A DNA stretch of 36,983 nucleotides from an uncultured Pseudomonadota bacterium (GCA_903876445.1 CAIQZX010000154.1:1-36983), one strand, 5' to 3'. Shown: positions 8,239 to 17,593, counted from the stretch's first letter. Program-made: numbers and translations. Notes: generated by a model not told the origin, from the letters alone.

Positions 8239-10956
8239 CTAAATCAACTCCCGTGGATTTAAAACCATTAACACAGAACCATCACCCAACAATGCTGCAC
8301 CGGAATAACTCGATAATCCGCCCAAAATTCCCGCCATTGGCTTGAGAATAATATCGACCGTTTCGCGGAATTCATCAACTAAAATACCGATATGTTCGCC
8401 ATGTACTCGCACAATTAACGTTGCAAATTCATCATCTTCATTGGGTAATTGCTCTACGCCACGCGCGAGTAATTGATTTAATGACAATAATGGCACAACT
8501 CGTCCGCGCAAAACGGTGGTTTGTTTGTGTTTAATTGTCCGGATTTGTGAACGTGGCACACGCACTGTTTCCACAACCATATCCATCGGCACACCGAAAA
8601 TTTGCTTATTCGATTCAATAATAATTACATTTGTGACAGCCATAGACAGCGGCAACGACAAATGAATGCGTGTGCCTTTTCCAACTTGGCTTTCAATACC
8701 GACCGTTCCATTTACTTTTTCTACAGCAGAACGTACAACATCCATGCCAACACCGCGACCAGATAAATCGGAAATTACTTCAACGGTCGAAAATCCGGCA
8801 GCAAAAATTAAATTGATGGCATCTTGATCGCTGATGCGCTCTAAAGTTGTTTCGTCAATTAACCCTTTTTCATACGCTTTATGTTTAATTATTTTTGGAT
8901 CGATACCTTTGCCATCGTCCATAATTTCAATTAAAACGCGATCTGATTCCTGTGTTGCTCGAATGGTTAATTTACCGGTCGCATTTTTGCCTGCAGCCAA
9001 ACGCACATCCGGTTGTTCTAAACCGTGATCTAAGCTATTTCTAACGATGTGTATCAATGGATCAGATAAGGCTTCAACAATGTTTTTATCGGCTTCGGTA
9101 CTTTCACCTTCTAAAACTAACTCGACTTCTTTGCCTAATTTACGCGAAATATCACGCACCATGCGTGGGAAGCGTTGAAAGATAAATGATACTGGCATCA
9201 TGCGTACTTGCATAATCGTATCTTGCATTTCTTCCGCAACACGATTGATAACCGCATATTGCGCTTTAATTTCTCGTGATAAATCTCGAACACCAAAAAC
9301 GGTTTCGGCACGATTAGCTAAATACGGTAAAGCATTTTTAGCGACGACCATTTCACCAATTAAATTCATAAGACGATCAATTTTATCTTGATCAACTTTT
9401 AATGTTTTTGGTACTACGGTAGAAACTTCATCAACGCGCCGTGCCGTTTTTGCTTCATTGTGAACAACATTTTCGTGGGCATCTTTATGATCACTTATCA
9501 GCGCATTCGGTGTAGATTCGGACGATGTGCTAATTTCTGAAAAATCAGTTTCAACTTCAATTTCAACATCTTGTTCGTTATTCGCTAATGATTCTTCTAA
9601 CCACGTCAGCAATGGTGTCGGCGAATTCTCTGCAAGCGCACGCTCCAATACATTGTCGATATTGCATTCACGATTTACAGCACGATAACAACCCATTAAC
9701 GTTGAAGCAATTGATTTTAAGCGACCCGCCGTCCATGAAAAACCGGATTTATGTGACAAACTTAAAATTTCGCGTTGAGCATTTACGACGACATAAAAAT
9801 TCTGCAATAGCTCATCGTCTTCTTCTGTTTTACGTACATTTACCGAAGTCGTAGCGTGTTCAACCTCTTTAGAGTCTGATCTTTCAACGTGTTCTGCCGG
9901 CGCTGACCAATCTGGAGCGGTTAATGTTTGTAACGATTTTAATAGCGCGTGTTGAGCCGTTTTATTATCGGGTTCATGTTCGAGTAAACGTAATACCCAA
10001 CGTAATACGGATGATGACCATAATTCTGGCGCAGATAATTCCAGCATGGTGTTGATGATCTGTGTCAGAACACTGATATTATTTTTGTTTAACAACGCTA
10101 ACGCATTATCGATAAAGTCAATATCAATAGCATGATCATCTTGATTTCCCGTTGGTCTAACGAACGCTAACGCGGGAATTTCGATACGCTTGATTTCATC
10201 TGGTACATAACGGAATAAATCATCTAATTCTTCAGAAGGTGCCGTAGTAAGCAATTGAAAGACAAGTTGATTACTGTATACGTCCATTTCCGCTAATATC
10301 GGCGCGGTATTATTTAAAATAATGTGCCGCCATAGCGTGTCCGGAACTTGACGCATTAAAAAGAGTGGGTCTTCCCCTTTAAAAAAGCAATCAGACTCTG
10401 GTTTATATTCAACCCAAAATGCGGTTTCGCCTTCGAGCGCATGAAGATACAATTCTTCAGCAACAGATTCTTCCAATTCAAAAATGGGTAATTCTGCTAA
10501 TAATGAATTTACTTCTGATTTTATTTCGGATGAAGTATGTAAATCTGAGTTTGAATCGGCATTTGATTCTGATACTACTAATAGACTTCGTAAAACTTGC
10601 GCGTGTTCCGCCGCAGGTACAGCATGATTTTTACTAATCTCACCTGTTGCTTCGATTTCGTCCATTAACATTCCAACAAAATCCATCGCATCCAATAACT
10701 GATCCGCGAGATCTTGTGAATAGCCGACCCGTCCATTTCGCACAGCATCCATCAAATCTTCACTTGCGTGTAACACGCGAGTCATTTCTGGAAATTCAAA
10801 TAATCCGCTGTTACCTTTTAAAGTATGAACGAAACGGAACAACTCCGTCATTAACGGCGTACTGTTTGGCTCGTCCTCCAATTGCATGAGCTTTTCACCA
10901 ATGCCTTGTAAAAAGTCACGCCCTTCAGACAAAAATTGTTCTAATAGATTATTCAT
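8239..10956 (-). CDS. cheA: Chemotaxis histidine kinase CheA
   Basis: The central kinase of the operon, 905 residues. The N-terminal Hpt domain carries phospho-accepting H44 in FVHTLKGNSG. A long region (about 130-520) follows, with no recognisable CheY-binding P2 domain but several helical acidic stretches, including EGETAFWVEYKP. Then come the dimerisation helices from VDQDKIDRLMNLIGE, the ATPase domain (N box HIVRNSLDHGLEQ near 635, G1 DDGKGID near 679, G2 GRGVGMDVV) and a C-terminal CheW-like domain ending in PRELI. E. coli CheA is about 654 residues, so this is markedly longer because of the middle part. Its ATG overlaps the stop of the upstream CheY-like gene (TAATG), which points to translational coupling. 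Confidence 0.95.
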   Translation of the reverse strand: MNNLLEQFLSEGRDFLQGIGEKLMQLEDEPNSTPLMTELFRFVHTLKGNSGLFEFPEMTRVLHASEDLMDAVRNGRVGYSQDLADQLLDAMDFVGMLMDEIEATGEISKNHAVPAAEHAQVLRSLLVVSESNADSNSDLHTSSEIKSEVNSLLAELPIFELEESVAEELYLHALEGETAFWVEYKPESDCFFKGEDPLFLMRQVPDTLWRHIILNNTAPILAEMDVYSNQLVFQLLTTAPSEELDDLFRYVPDEIKRIEIPALAFVRPTGNQDDHAIDIDFIDNALALLNKNNISVLTQIINTMLELSAPELWSSSVLRWVLRLLEHEPDNKTAQHALLKSLQTLTAPDWSAPAEHVERSDSKEVEHATTSVNVRKTEEDDELLQNFYVVVNAQREILSLSHKSGFSWTAGRLKSIASTLMGCYRAVNRECNIDNVLERALAENSPTPLLTWLEESLANNEQDVEIEVETDFSEISTSSESTPNALISDHKDAHENVVHNEAKTARRVDEVSTVVPKTLKVDQDKIDRLMNLIGEMVVAKNALPYLANRAETVFGVRDLSREIKAQYAVINRVAEEMQDTIMQVRMMPVSFIFQRFPRMVRDISRKLGKEVELVLEGESTEADKNIVEALSDPLIHIVRNSLDHGLEQPDVRLAAGKNATGKLTIRATQESDRVLIEIMDDGKGIDPKIIKHKAYEKGLIDETTLERISDQDAINLIFAAGFSTVEVISDLSGRGVGMDVVRSAVEKVNGTVGIESQVGKGTRIHLSLPLSMAVTNVIIIESNKQIFGVPMDMVVETVRVPRSQIRTIKHKQTTVLRGRVVPLLSLNQLLARGVEQLPNEDDEFATLIVRVHGEHIGILVDEFRETVDIILKPMAGILGGLSSYSGAALLGDGSVLMVLNPRELI

Positions 10957-11327
10957 TACGCGAGATCTCCGAGTAATAATCGTGTATAACTCAATAATTC
11001 ATGAGGTTTAATAGGTTTTGTTAAATATAAATTCGCACCGGCCGCATAACCTAAAGCACGGTCATTTGCCCCCGCTTCAGTTGTTACCATAATTGCCGGC
11101 GTTTGCGACAAATCTTCTTGGCGACGGAATTCTTTTAAAAATCCGTAACCATCTAATTTCGGCATATTGACATCAACAATATACAAATCATAGGGCTTCA
11201 CAAGTGCTTTTTCTAAGGCTTCGATGCCGTTGATGGCTTCATCGACTCGATAACCTGCTGTTTCTAAAATGTTACGATGATACATACGGACAGTTGCGGC
11301 ATCGTCAATGACGAGAATATGTTTCAT
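10956..11327 (-). CDS. CheY-like response regulator directly upstream of cheA
   Basis: A single receiver domain of 123 residues with acidic pair in LVIDDA, predicted phospho-acceptor D52 in IVDVNMPKLDG and lysine in LTKPIKP. Two consecutive ATGs (11330 and 11327) follow an AGGAGG site. The second has the more workable spacing, so it is chosen with low certainty. The Shine-Dalgarno overlaps the cheR stop codon, and this gene's own stop overlaps the cheA ATG, so cheR, this gene and cheA are translationally linked. It is the likeliest direct CheA phosphate acceptor by position alone. Confidence 0.87.
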   Translation of the reverse strand: MKHILVIDDAATVRMYHRNILETAGYRVDEAINGIEALEKALVKPYDLYIVDVNMPKLDGYGFLKEFRRQEDLSQTPAIMVTTEAGANDRALGYAAGANLYLTKPIKPHELLSYTRLLLGDLA

Positions 11328-11335
11328 CATTCCTC

Positions 11336-12166
11336 CTAAGGTTTTTGATAAACAATTGCATCGGGAAATTTACGCACCCGAAATAGCGAAGAAATACGAC
11401 TCATCGATTCAGAATGTCCTAGGCACACAAAACCATTTGGTTTCATCGCATCAAAAAACATTTCTGCCGCTTGCCGACGAGATACATCATCAAAATAAAT
11501 CAATAAATTACGGCAAAAAATAACATCTATATCACGAAAATGACGAACATCGGATGAATCCATGATATTAACGCGACTGAATTTCACCGCTTCACGCAAA
11601 TCATCACAAATTTGATAGGTTTCGTTATGATGATAAAAATACTTCGACAAAATCTTTTTCGGCAAATGCTGCACAGAACGTGCTGAATAACGTCCGCGCT
11701 CTGCCTGTTCAATAATTTTTGTGTCAATATCTGAAGACATAATTTCAACGTCCCATTTATCAATCCCTGACCAGTATTCCAATAAATAAATGGCTATCGA
11801 ATAAGGTTCTTCACCCGATGAAGAAGGTACAGACCAAATCCGAATTGGCGAATCATCTGTTTTGTGTTTGGTAATTTCGTCCAATAAAGAATTCACCAAA
11901 CATTGAAATTGATATTCTTCACGAAAAAAATACGTTTCATTTACGGTCATACAGTTAACTAATAACTGTAATTCATCCCCTGAGGCTTCAAAACGTAACA
12001 TATTGAAGTAAGTGCGAAAATTATCCGTATCCGTTGCTTCAATTCGCTCAATTAAACGTTTATCAACAAAATAACGTTTGGAATGATCAAACATCATTCC
12101 GGTTTTACGATAAAAGAATTCTTTAAATCGTAAAAAATCCCCTTCGCTAATCGTGGCAGTAGACAT
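11336..12166 (-). CDS. cheR: Chemoreceptor methyltransferase CheR
   Basis: Transfers methyl groups from S-adenosylmethionine to receptor glutamates. The 276-residue product has the CheR layout: an N-terminal helical domain (FLRFKEFFYRKTGMMF), then the SAM-binding domain with SSGEEPYSIAIYLLE and the late motif IFCRNLLIYFDD. It lacks the C-terminal pentapeptide-binding extras or TPR repeats of some relatives. The start MSTAT at 12166 is preferred over the ATG at 12187 because it follows the HEAT gene stop by 1 base and has GGGAG 9 bases upstream. It pairs with cheB in the same operon. Confidence 0.93.
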   Translation of the reverse strand: MSTATISEGDFLRFKEFFYRKTGMMFDHSKRYFVDKRLIERIEATDTDNFRTYFNMLRFEASGDELQLLVNCMTVNETYFFREEYQFQCLVNSLLDEITKHKTDDSPIRIWSVPSSSGEEPYSIAIYLLEYWSGIDKWDVEIMSSDIDTKIIEQAERGRYSARSVQHLPKKILSKYFYHHNETYQICDDLREAVKFSRVNIMDSSDVRHFRDIDVIFCRNLLIYFDDVSRRQAAEMFFDAMKPNGFVCLGHSESMSRISSLFRVRKFPDAIVYQKP

Positions 12167-12167
12167 A

Positions 12168-12806
12168 TTACTGCACTCCCTCTTCAATGCGTTTCAGCGT
12201 TAAATCCGCCGAAAAACAAATGTATGGCTCCTCGGCAAATCGGTTCTTTAATTCTTTAATTGCTGGAATAGCTTGCTCTGAACCAACTTCACTTAATAAA
12301 TCCAATGCTGTCGCACACACATTGATATGCGGGTCTTTTTCAATAACACTGATCAGCCATTTTTCAACATTGCTATGTCGCAAGGATTCCAAAATGTTTA
12401 CAGTAAAAATACGCACATCTGAATCGGCATCGTTTAATAGACTTTCAATAATTGATTCAACTTCATTTGGAACTTCTTTTAATACTTCAATTGCTTCGTT
12501 GCGTAATGCGGCATCTTCACTGCGTAAGCAATTTACTACGCCGGAAATTGCTATCTCTCCGCCTAAATGCGCTAATGCACTTAAAATCGCTGTTCGTACA
12601 CTGGCATCTGATTCAATTGATAGACGCGCCACTAATTCGGGACACGCTTCATGTGTATGCGCTAAATCGCGCACCGCCCAGCGTCGAGATGTCGGATTAT
12701 CGGAATCTAATTCGGCAATTAAACCGGCAAAATCACGCTTTACTTCACGGTGGTGTTCGTGGTCTACGGCATCAATTTCCGTAGCTGATTTTTTTATAAA
12801 TGCCAT
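12168..12806 (-). CDS. HEAT-repeat protein between cheB and cheR
   Basis: A 212-residue all-helical protein with about five degenerate HEAT repeats. Typical repeat cores are SRRWAVRDLAH, SVRTAILSALAHLG, ALRNEAIEVLKE and DVRIFTVNILESL, spaced about 30 residues apart. It has no signal peptide, membrane segment or catalytic motif. AGGAGA lies 7 bases before the ATG, and it starts 26 bases after the cheB stop. HEAT solenoids bind partner proteins, so this may be an adaptor or scaffold for CheR, CheB or the receptors. That role is inference from position only. Confidence 0.85.
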   Translation of the reverse strand: MAFIKKSATEIDAVDHEHHREVKRDFAGLIAELDSDNPTSRRWAVRDLAHTHEACPELVARLSIESDASVRTAILSALAHLGGEIAISGVVNCLRSEDAALRNEAIEVLKEVPNEVESIIESLLNDADSDVRIFTVNILESLRHSNVEKWLISVIEKDPHINVCATALDLLSEVGSEQAIPAIKELKNRFAEEPYICFSADLTLKRIEEGVQ

Positions 12807-12832
12807 TTTAATTTCTCCTAAATTTCAGTTAG

Positions 12833-13885
12833 TTATCTAACCCGTGATAATACTTGCTGTGTAATAAGATTGGCAGGCAAAACAACAGTCGCCCCATTTC
12901 GCGCAATCAATTCAGCAGGCATTCCAAAAATGACACAGGATTCTTGACTTTCTGCAATGGTGTACCCACCTCGTTTTCTAATTTCTGCGAAAGCATCTGC
13001 ACCGTCATAACCCATCCCTGTTAACATAACGGCAATTATTTTTGTTGGGTTATAGTGTTCCAACGCCGATCTGCCGAGTAACTCTACCGATGGATGCCAA
13101 ACAAATTCACTACTTTCTGGTTTCGGTATCACAGTAGCAACGCCTGAACGCCTTGTAATAACCATGTCCGCGCCACCTTTACCGATATAAATCACGCCGG
13201 CTTCTAACGGCATAGGACGACTTGCTTCAACAACTTGCAATTCACATAACGTATTTAAGCGATTTGCAAAAGGTGCCGTGAAACTTGCTGGCATGTGTTG
13301 CGCGACCAAAATAGGATGCGGAAAATTAGCAGGAAATAACGGTAATACTTCTTCCAATGTTCCTGGTCCACCTGTAGAGACACCGATAATTACAATGCCG
13401 TCACCAGGTGGACGAGGAGCAGGATGTACAAGCGGACGATTTGCAACGGCGGATTGTGCAGACGATGGAGTCGCAAGTCTCTTCGCTTTAACATTTGCTC
13501 TCACCGCTGCACGAACTTTTCGTACCAATTCTTTTTTTACGACATCTAGGGATAAAGAAACCGTGCCACCAGGTTTCGCAATGTAATCCACCGCGCCTAA
13601 TGCAAGAGCTTCAAATGTTGCTAACGCGCCCTGTTCAGTCAATGAGGATACCATGACGATAGGAACGGGACGTTGCGCCATCATGACGGATAATGCCGTT
13701 AATCCATCCATTTCTGGCATGTTAATATCCAATGTCACAACATCCGGTTGAAAACGTAAATTTTCTTCAACCGCATCCTTTCCATTACGCGCTAAACAAA
13801 TTTCAAAATCATCTTGTTCTGCAAATACTAAATTAAGTTGTCTCCGCATTAACGCCGAGTCATCAACAATAAGTAGTTTAATCAT
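12833..13885 (-). CDS. cheB: Receptor methylesterase CheB
   Basis: Removes receptor methyl groups and deamidates glutamines. The 350-residue product has an N-terminal receiver (DD in LIVDDS, D53 in TLDINMPEMDG, lysine in IAKPGG), a linker at about 120-165, then the esterase domain. Catalytic regions are visible: serine in GVSTGGPG, histidine in AQHMPASFTAPFA and aspartate in LTGMGYDGADA. It precedes the HEAT gene and cheR. The presence of both CheB and CheR shows that the array uses methylation-based adaptation. Confidence 0.95.
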   Translation of the reverse strand: MIKLLIVDDSALMRRQLNLVFAEQDDFEICLARNGKDAVEENLRFQPDVVTLDINMPEMDGLTALSVMMAQRPVPIVMVSSLTEQGALATFEALALGAVDYIAKPGGTVSLSLDVVKKELVRKVRAAVRANVKAKRLATPSSAQSAVANRPLVHPAPRPPGDGIVIIGVSTGGPGTLEEVLPLFPANFPHPILVAQHMPASFTAPFANRLNTLCELQVVEASRPMPLEAGVIYIGKGGADMVITRRSGVATVIPKPESSEFVWHPSVELLGRSALEHYNPTKIIAVMLTGMGYDGADAFAEIRKRGGYTIAESQESCVIFGMPAELIARNGATVVLPANLITQQVLSRVR

Positions 13886-13918
13886 TACCTAAATACCTTT
13901 TCTAACTGTGTTACTAAA

Positions 13919-15508
13919 TTATCCTGCAAATACTGCTAAACCTTCTCGATCCTTTGCTTCTAGCAAATTTGCAGGCTCAATAAGCAAAATCAACCGTTTT
14001 TGTTTTTCTAAGTTTGCTACACGAGCAATCAATTTCACTTGTTCAGTTGATAAGCCTGGTGCAGGTTCAATCGCCGATTTTGGAACTTTTAACACTTCAA
14101 CAACGGAATCAACAATAAAACCCGTGCGGACACCATCAAATAAAAACACCATAATGCGTTGTTGTTCACAGCGTTCTGTCGAAGGCAAGCCCAAACGACG
14201 ACGTTGGTCAATAACGGGTAAAACTGCTCCCCGTAAATTGATAACACCTTCAACAAATCCCGGTGCTTTAGGAACGTGTGTTAATTCATCTGGCACACGC
14301 ACAATTTCTTGTACGCTATCAATCGGCACGCCAAATTCTTCACGATCCAAACGGAACACGACCATTTGTTCATCATCTTCGATAATCGCTCTTTCTATAC
14401 CGTTACTCATAACATCATCCTGCATTTTTTCTACCGCGCTTAACGCATCACGCATCGCACTGTGTTGGAACATATTTTCAGCCGAAATAATAGATACCAA
14501 TCTTCTTCCATCATCCAATCGACAAATTTCTGTGATTTCAGACATATCACCATCGCGTGTTAGCATCGCAGGCATTGGATCAACACTGTTTTTTGATACG
14601 CGCAACACTTCATTTACGGCATCCATCACCACGCCTACCGACGCACCATTAACTGAAATGACAACAATACGGCTGTGGCTATCGGCTTCATGGAAAGGCA
14701 AGCCAAACATTCGACGCAAACTCACCAATGGCAGCATACGATTTCGCAACGTCATCACGCCTAAAACATGGGATTCAGAATGCGGAACATGAATAATTTG
14801 CTCTGGAATTTGAACAATTTCCTGCACATCGCTAATACTGATTGCATATTCTTGTCCAGCAACGGAAAAACTTACCAATTGCAATTCATCACTAAAGCCA
14901 TTTTCATTATCTTCGTCTTCTTTTTCTAAACGTGTTTGCATAGCATTATTATTGCTGCTTGCTAATTTAGAGATGTCTGTAAATTCGTTAGCAATCAGCT
15001 TGCCAAAATCCAACACCATTGTCATCGCGTAACCGCCGACATCTTTAATTAGCCCCGTCAACAAATCGGTGTCAACAGTACCGCTAATTGAACTTACATC
15101 TTCGATTTTGCTGACTTCTACACCAACAACGCTAGCAACACGATCTACGACAAAGCCCAGCGGCTGACCTAAATCAATGACAACCGCTCGAGTAGAATCG
15201 GTATATTCCTCTTCCGGAAAGCCAAAAATACGACGTAACGAAATAATCGGTAATACCTTGCCACGCAAATTCGCTAAACCTTCTAGCGTATCGGGTGCAA
15301 GTGGTACGCGCACCACAGAGGGTACGCGAATAATTTCTTGAACGGGTGCCATGTCAACGGCAAAAATTTCACCGCCGGCAATAAAAGTCACAAATTGCCG
15401 TATTCCCGACTCTTCTTCTGATTCAGGCGGCATCACATCGCCAACTGGCATTTGTAACACATCAGCATCAACATCCATTTGCTGTGTTTTAATAACTTCG
15501 TCAGTCAT
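13919..15508 (-). CDS. Triple CheW-domain coupling protein
   Basis: A 529-residue protein built of three CheW domains, at about 36-175, 208-348 and 380-518, joined by acidic linkers. Each repeats the CheW pattern VQEI(I/V)x(V/I)P ... HVP or RVP, then an LRG-like loop and LPxIxxRR. The NLRG receptor/kinase contact loop is intact in domains 1 and 3 (NLRGKVLP, NLRGAVLP) but is TLRNRMLP in domain 2. A GGGAGG site lies 6 bases before the ATG. E. coli CheW is a single domain of 167 residues, and no separate CheW gene is present here, so this protein probably couples receptors to CheA and may cross-link the array. It starts 33 bases after the double-tip receptor stop. Confidence 0.9.
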   Translation of the reverse strand: MTDEVIKTQQMDVDADVLQMPVGDVMPPESEEESGIRQFVTFIAGGEIFAVDMAPVQEIIRVPSVVRVPLAPDTLEGLANLRGKVLPIISLRRIFGFPEEEYTDSTRAVVIDLGQPLGFVVDRVASVVGVEVSKIEDVSSISGTVDTDLLTGLIKDVGGYAMTMVLDFGKLIANEFTDISKLASSNNNAMQTRLEKEDEDNENGFSDELQLVSFSVAGQEYAISISDVQEIVQIPEQIIHVPHSESHVLGVMTLRNRMLPLVSLRRMFGLPFHEADSHSRIVVISVNGASVGVVMDAVNEVLRVSKNSVDPMPAMLTRDGDMSEITEICRLDDGRRLVSIISAENMFQHSAMRDALSAVEKMQDDVMSNGIERAIIEDDEQMVVFRLDREEFGVPIDSVQEIVRVPDELTHVPKAPGFVEGVINLRGAVLPVIDQRRRLGLPSTERCEQQRIMVFLFDGVRTGFIVDSVVEVLKVPKSAIEPAPGLSTEQVKLIARVANLEKQKRLILLIEPANLLEAKDREGLAVFAG

Positions 15509-15541
15509 AACGACCTCCCTAAAAATTGATTACAAAAAGGT

Positions 15542-17461
15542 TTATGAACTTTGTAATTCATCAGCCAATGAAGCAATTTCTTCAATTGCAGCAGAAAGTT
15601 CTTCTGCGCCTTTTGATTGTTGGGTAGCTGCTGACGCGGCTTCTGTTGCGGCTTTTTCAGATTCTTGAGATGCAGCGGCGATTTGATTAACGCCAACTTG
15701 AACTTGACTTAATGCCGCTGTAATTTCATTCGATGCGGCAGAAATGTTTTGTGAAGCCTGTTCAACTTCATCAATATCAGATTCAATTTGTACTAAGCCT
15801 GATGTGGTTGCTTTTGATTTTTCAACTTCAGATTGTGCGCTTGTGACAATTTCTGCCAAATCTCTGCCGACGATAGCAATTTGGTCTTGAACCGCTTTAA
15901 CTAAATCTTTGATGCGATCTGCATTTTCAGCCGAATCATGCGCTAAATTACGAATGTCAGTTGCTACGACAACGAAACCTTTTCCGAATTCACCAGCGCG
16001 AGCCGCCTCAATCGAACCATTCACAGCAAGCATATTTGTTTGAATAGAGACTGTTGCAATCGCATCAACAATTTTATCAATCCGACGTGATAACAATTCT
16101 AAATCAGTAACTTGTTTGATGCTTTTTTGCGTGCTAGTCATTGATTCGTTAATGCCTGAAATAAGAGCATCAACCGCTTTTTTGTTAGTACCTAATAAGG
16201 TTTGCATTTCGCGCACGTTATCAACGTTTTTCGACCCTTTTTCTTGAGCGATAACTAACCCTTTTTGGATTTGATTGATTCCTGCTGCAGATTCTTCCGA
16301 AGCGGCAGCCGCAGCGCGTGCGCTATCACGAATTAAAGAAATTGCCGACGTAATTTGCACACTTGAACGGTTGATTTCTTGTACTGCTGCAGATAATTCT
16401 TCCGCTGATGCCGCAACTTCTTCAGCATTTTTAGTGATGTCTGTTGATGTTTTCAAATCTTCAGCAAGACCGGCTAATGCTTGAGCAAGTTGCTCACATT
16501 CAGCTAGCGCAGTGGCTTGTTCTGCAACAGTTTTAGAACCTTCTTCTGCGGCGGCCGCTTGACCTTCTGCTGCGTTTGCAATCGCTTCTGAACCTTGAAG
16601 AGCTTGAGCAGCAGCCGTAGCAGATTGTTGAGAACCTGTTGCAATATCTGAAATACCTTTAATGACTTCGGTAGTCAAAATACGAATTCTTTCTAACTGC
16701 TCACTAATAATGCGTCCGTTTTCAACTTCAGCTTCAACAGTTTTTGCTGAAGCGTTAATGCCATCAGCAATGGCTTTAACTTCTTTTTGAATTTGCCCAA
16801 CCAATTCTTGAATTTGTTTTGCACTTTTTTCAGAGGTTTCCGCTAATGTTCTGACTTCATCCGCCACAACCGCAAAACCTTTACCATGTTGTCCAGCCCG
16901 TGCTGCTTCAATCGCGGCATTTAACGCCAATAAATTGGTTTGGTCAGCAATTCGCGCCACGGCTTTCACTATGTCGCCAATTGTTGCCGCTTGCGCTTCT
17001 AATTCATTAACCATTTCAACCGAAACAGATTGTCTTTTTGCCGCTAATCCAACGTTATAAACTAACGATGAAACTTCTTTACTGACATTTACAATCGTAT
17101 TGCCAGCGTTTGAGCCTTTAGTTTGACTAACCATTGCGTTTTGCAATTGACGTTGAATTGAACCGATTACCAATCTTAATGCGGCTGTCGATTCTTCCGC
17201 TGCACCTGATGCTTCTTCTGCACCGGCTGCAATTTGATCTGTTGCGCGTTTCAATTCTTCAGCCGCTGATGCCGATTCATTTACACCTGCCGATAATTGC
17301 GCGACAGCCGCTGCAATACGTTCTGCCGCTTGTTGTTGCTTTGCAAAAGTACGCGCTTTTTTACGTTGCGCTTCGACATCATGAGCTGAAACACCACCAA
17401 GTGATGAACGACCTACATCTTTAGATGAAGAAGTAGTTATAGGTTTTTTAATAAGTGCCAT
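15542..17461 (-). CDS. Soluble chemoreceptor with two signalling tips
   Basis: A 639-residue, alanine/glutamate-rich coiled-coil chemoreceptor with no membrane segment. Two complete hairpin tips are visible: the first near 170-205 ([19 protein letters not shown]) and the second near 470-505 ([19 protein letters not shown]). Equivalent residues are exactly 300 apart, so the protein is a tandem of two receptor hairpins. Tip 1 is canonical; tip 2 has diverged (AVNGS for [15 protein letters not shown] for [10 protein letters not shown]). The start MALIKK at 17461 is the first ATG; a TTG lies 15 bases upstream. It is the first gene of the operon. The cytoplasmic location and double tip recall Vibrio cholerae DosM, a double-signalling-domain receptor that stabilises soluble arrays. 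Signal and ligand are unknown. Confidence 0.88.
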   Translation of the reverse strand: MALIKKPITTSSSKDVGRSSLGGVSAHDVEAQRKKARTFAKQQQAAERIAAAVAQLSAGVNESASAAEELKRATDQIAAGAEEASGAAEESTAALRLVIGSIQRQLQNAMVSQTKGSNAGNTIVNVSKEVSSLVYNVGLAAKRQSVSVEMVNELEAQAATIGDIVKAVARIADQTNLLALNAAIEAARAGQHGKGFAVVADEVRTLAETSEKSAKQIQELVGQIQKEVKAIADGINASAKTVEAEVENGRIISEQLERIRILTTEVIKGISDIATGSQQSATAAAQALQGSEAIANAAEGQAAAAEEGSKTVAEQATALAECEQLAQALAGLAEDLKTSTDITKNAEEVAASAEELSAAVQEINRSSVQITSAISLIRDSARAAAAASEESAAGINQIQKGLVIAQEKGSKNVDNVREMQTLLGTNKKAVDALISGINESMTSTQKSIKQVTDLELLSRRIDKIVDAIATVSIQTNMLAVNGSIEAARAGEFGKGFVVVATDIRNLAHDSAENADRIKDLVKAVQDQIAIVGRDLAEIVTSAQSEVEKSKATTSGLVQIESDIDEVEQASQNISAASNEITAALSQVQVGVNQIAAASQESEKAATEAASAATQQSKGAEELSAAIEEIASLADELQSS

Positions 17462-17570
17462 AAGAGTTACCTTCAATTTTAAAGTTGGAAAACGAAAAAC
17501 TATTTTTTAACGCGCTTGCTGTATCGACCAGGAAAATAAATAATTTAGGCTGACACAACGATTTTTTTAC

Positions 17571-17593
17571 GGCTGTATGATTTTTTTACAGCC
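17571..17593. repeat. Inverted repeat GGCTGTA / TACAGCC
   Basis: A 7-bp perfect inverted repeat with a 9-base loop. It overlaps a direct repeat GATTTTTTTAC (17560-17570 and 17579-17589). It lies about 110 bases upstream of the double-tip receptor start. It could be an operator. It lacks the trailing T-run of a terminator on either strand. Confidence 0.45.

Noticed and set aside
12187-12840. 217-codon open frame on the plus strand opposite the HEAT gene
   Set aside because: It is antisense to a gene with clear HEAT repeats, a ribosome site and operon spacing. Its translation is serine/threonine-rich without any family feature.
13908-14792. 294-codon open frame on the plus strand opposite the triple-CheW gene
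   Set aside because: Antisense shadow of a well-supported coding sequence; the predicted protein is low-complexity T/S/N and has no recognisable domain.
15505-15696. Small separate gene at the 3' end of the double-tip receptor
   Set aside because: It overlaps the receptor frame almost entirely, and its lysine/glutamine-rich product looks like a frame shadow.
17560-17593. Terminator at the GGCTGTA hairpin
   Set aside because: The T-runs lie in the loop and before the stem, not after it, and no gene ends nearby on either strand.
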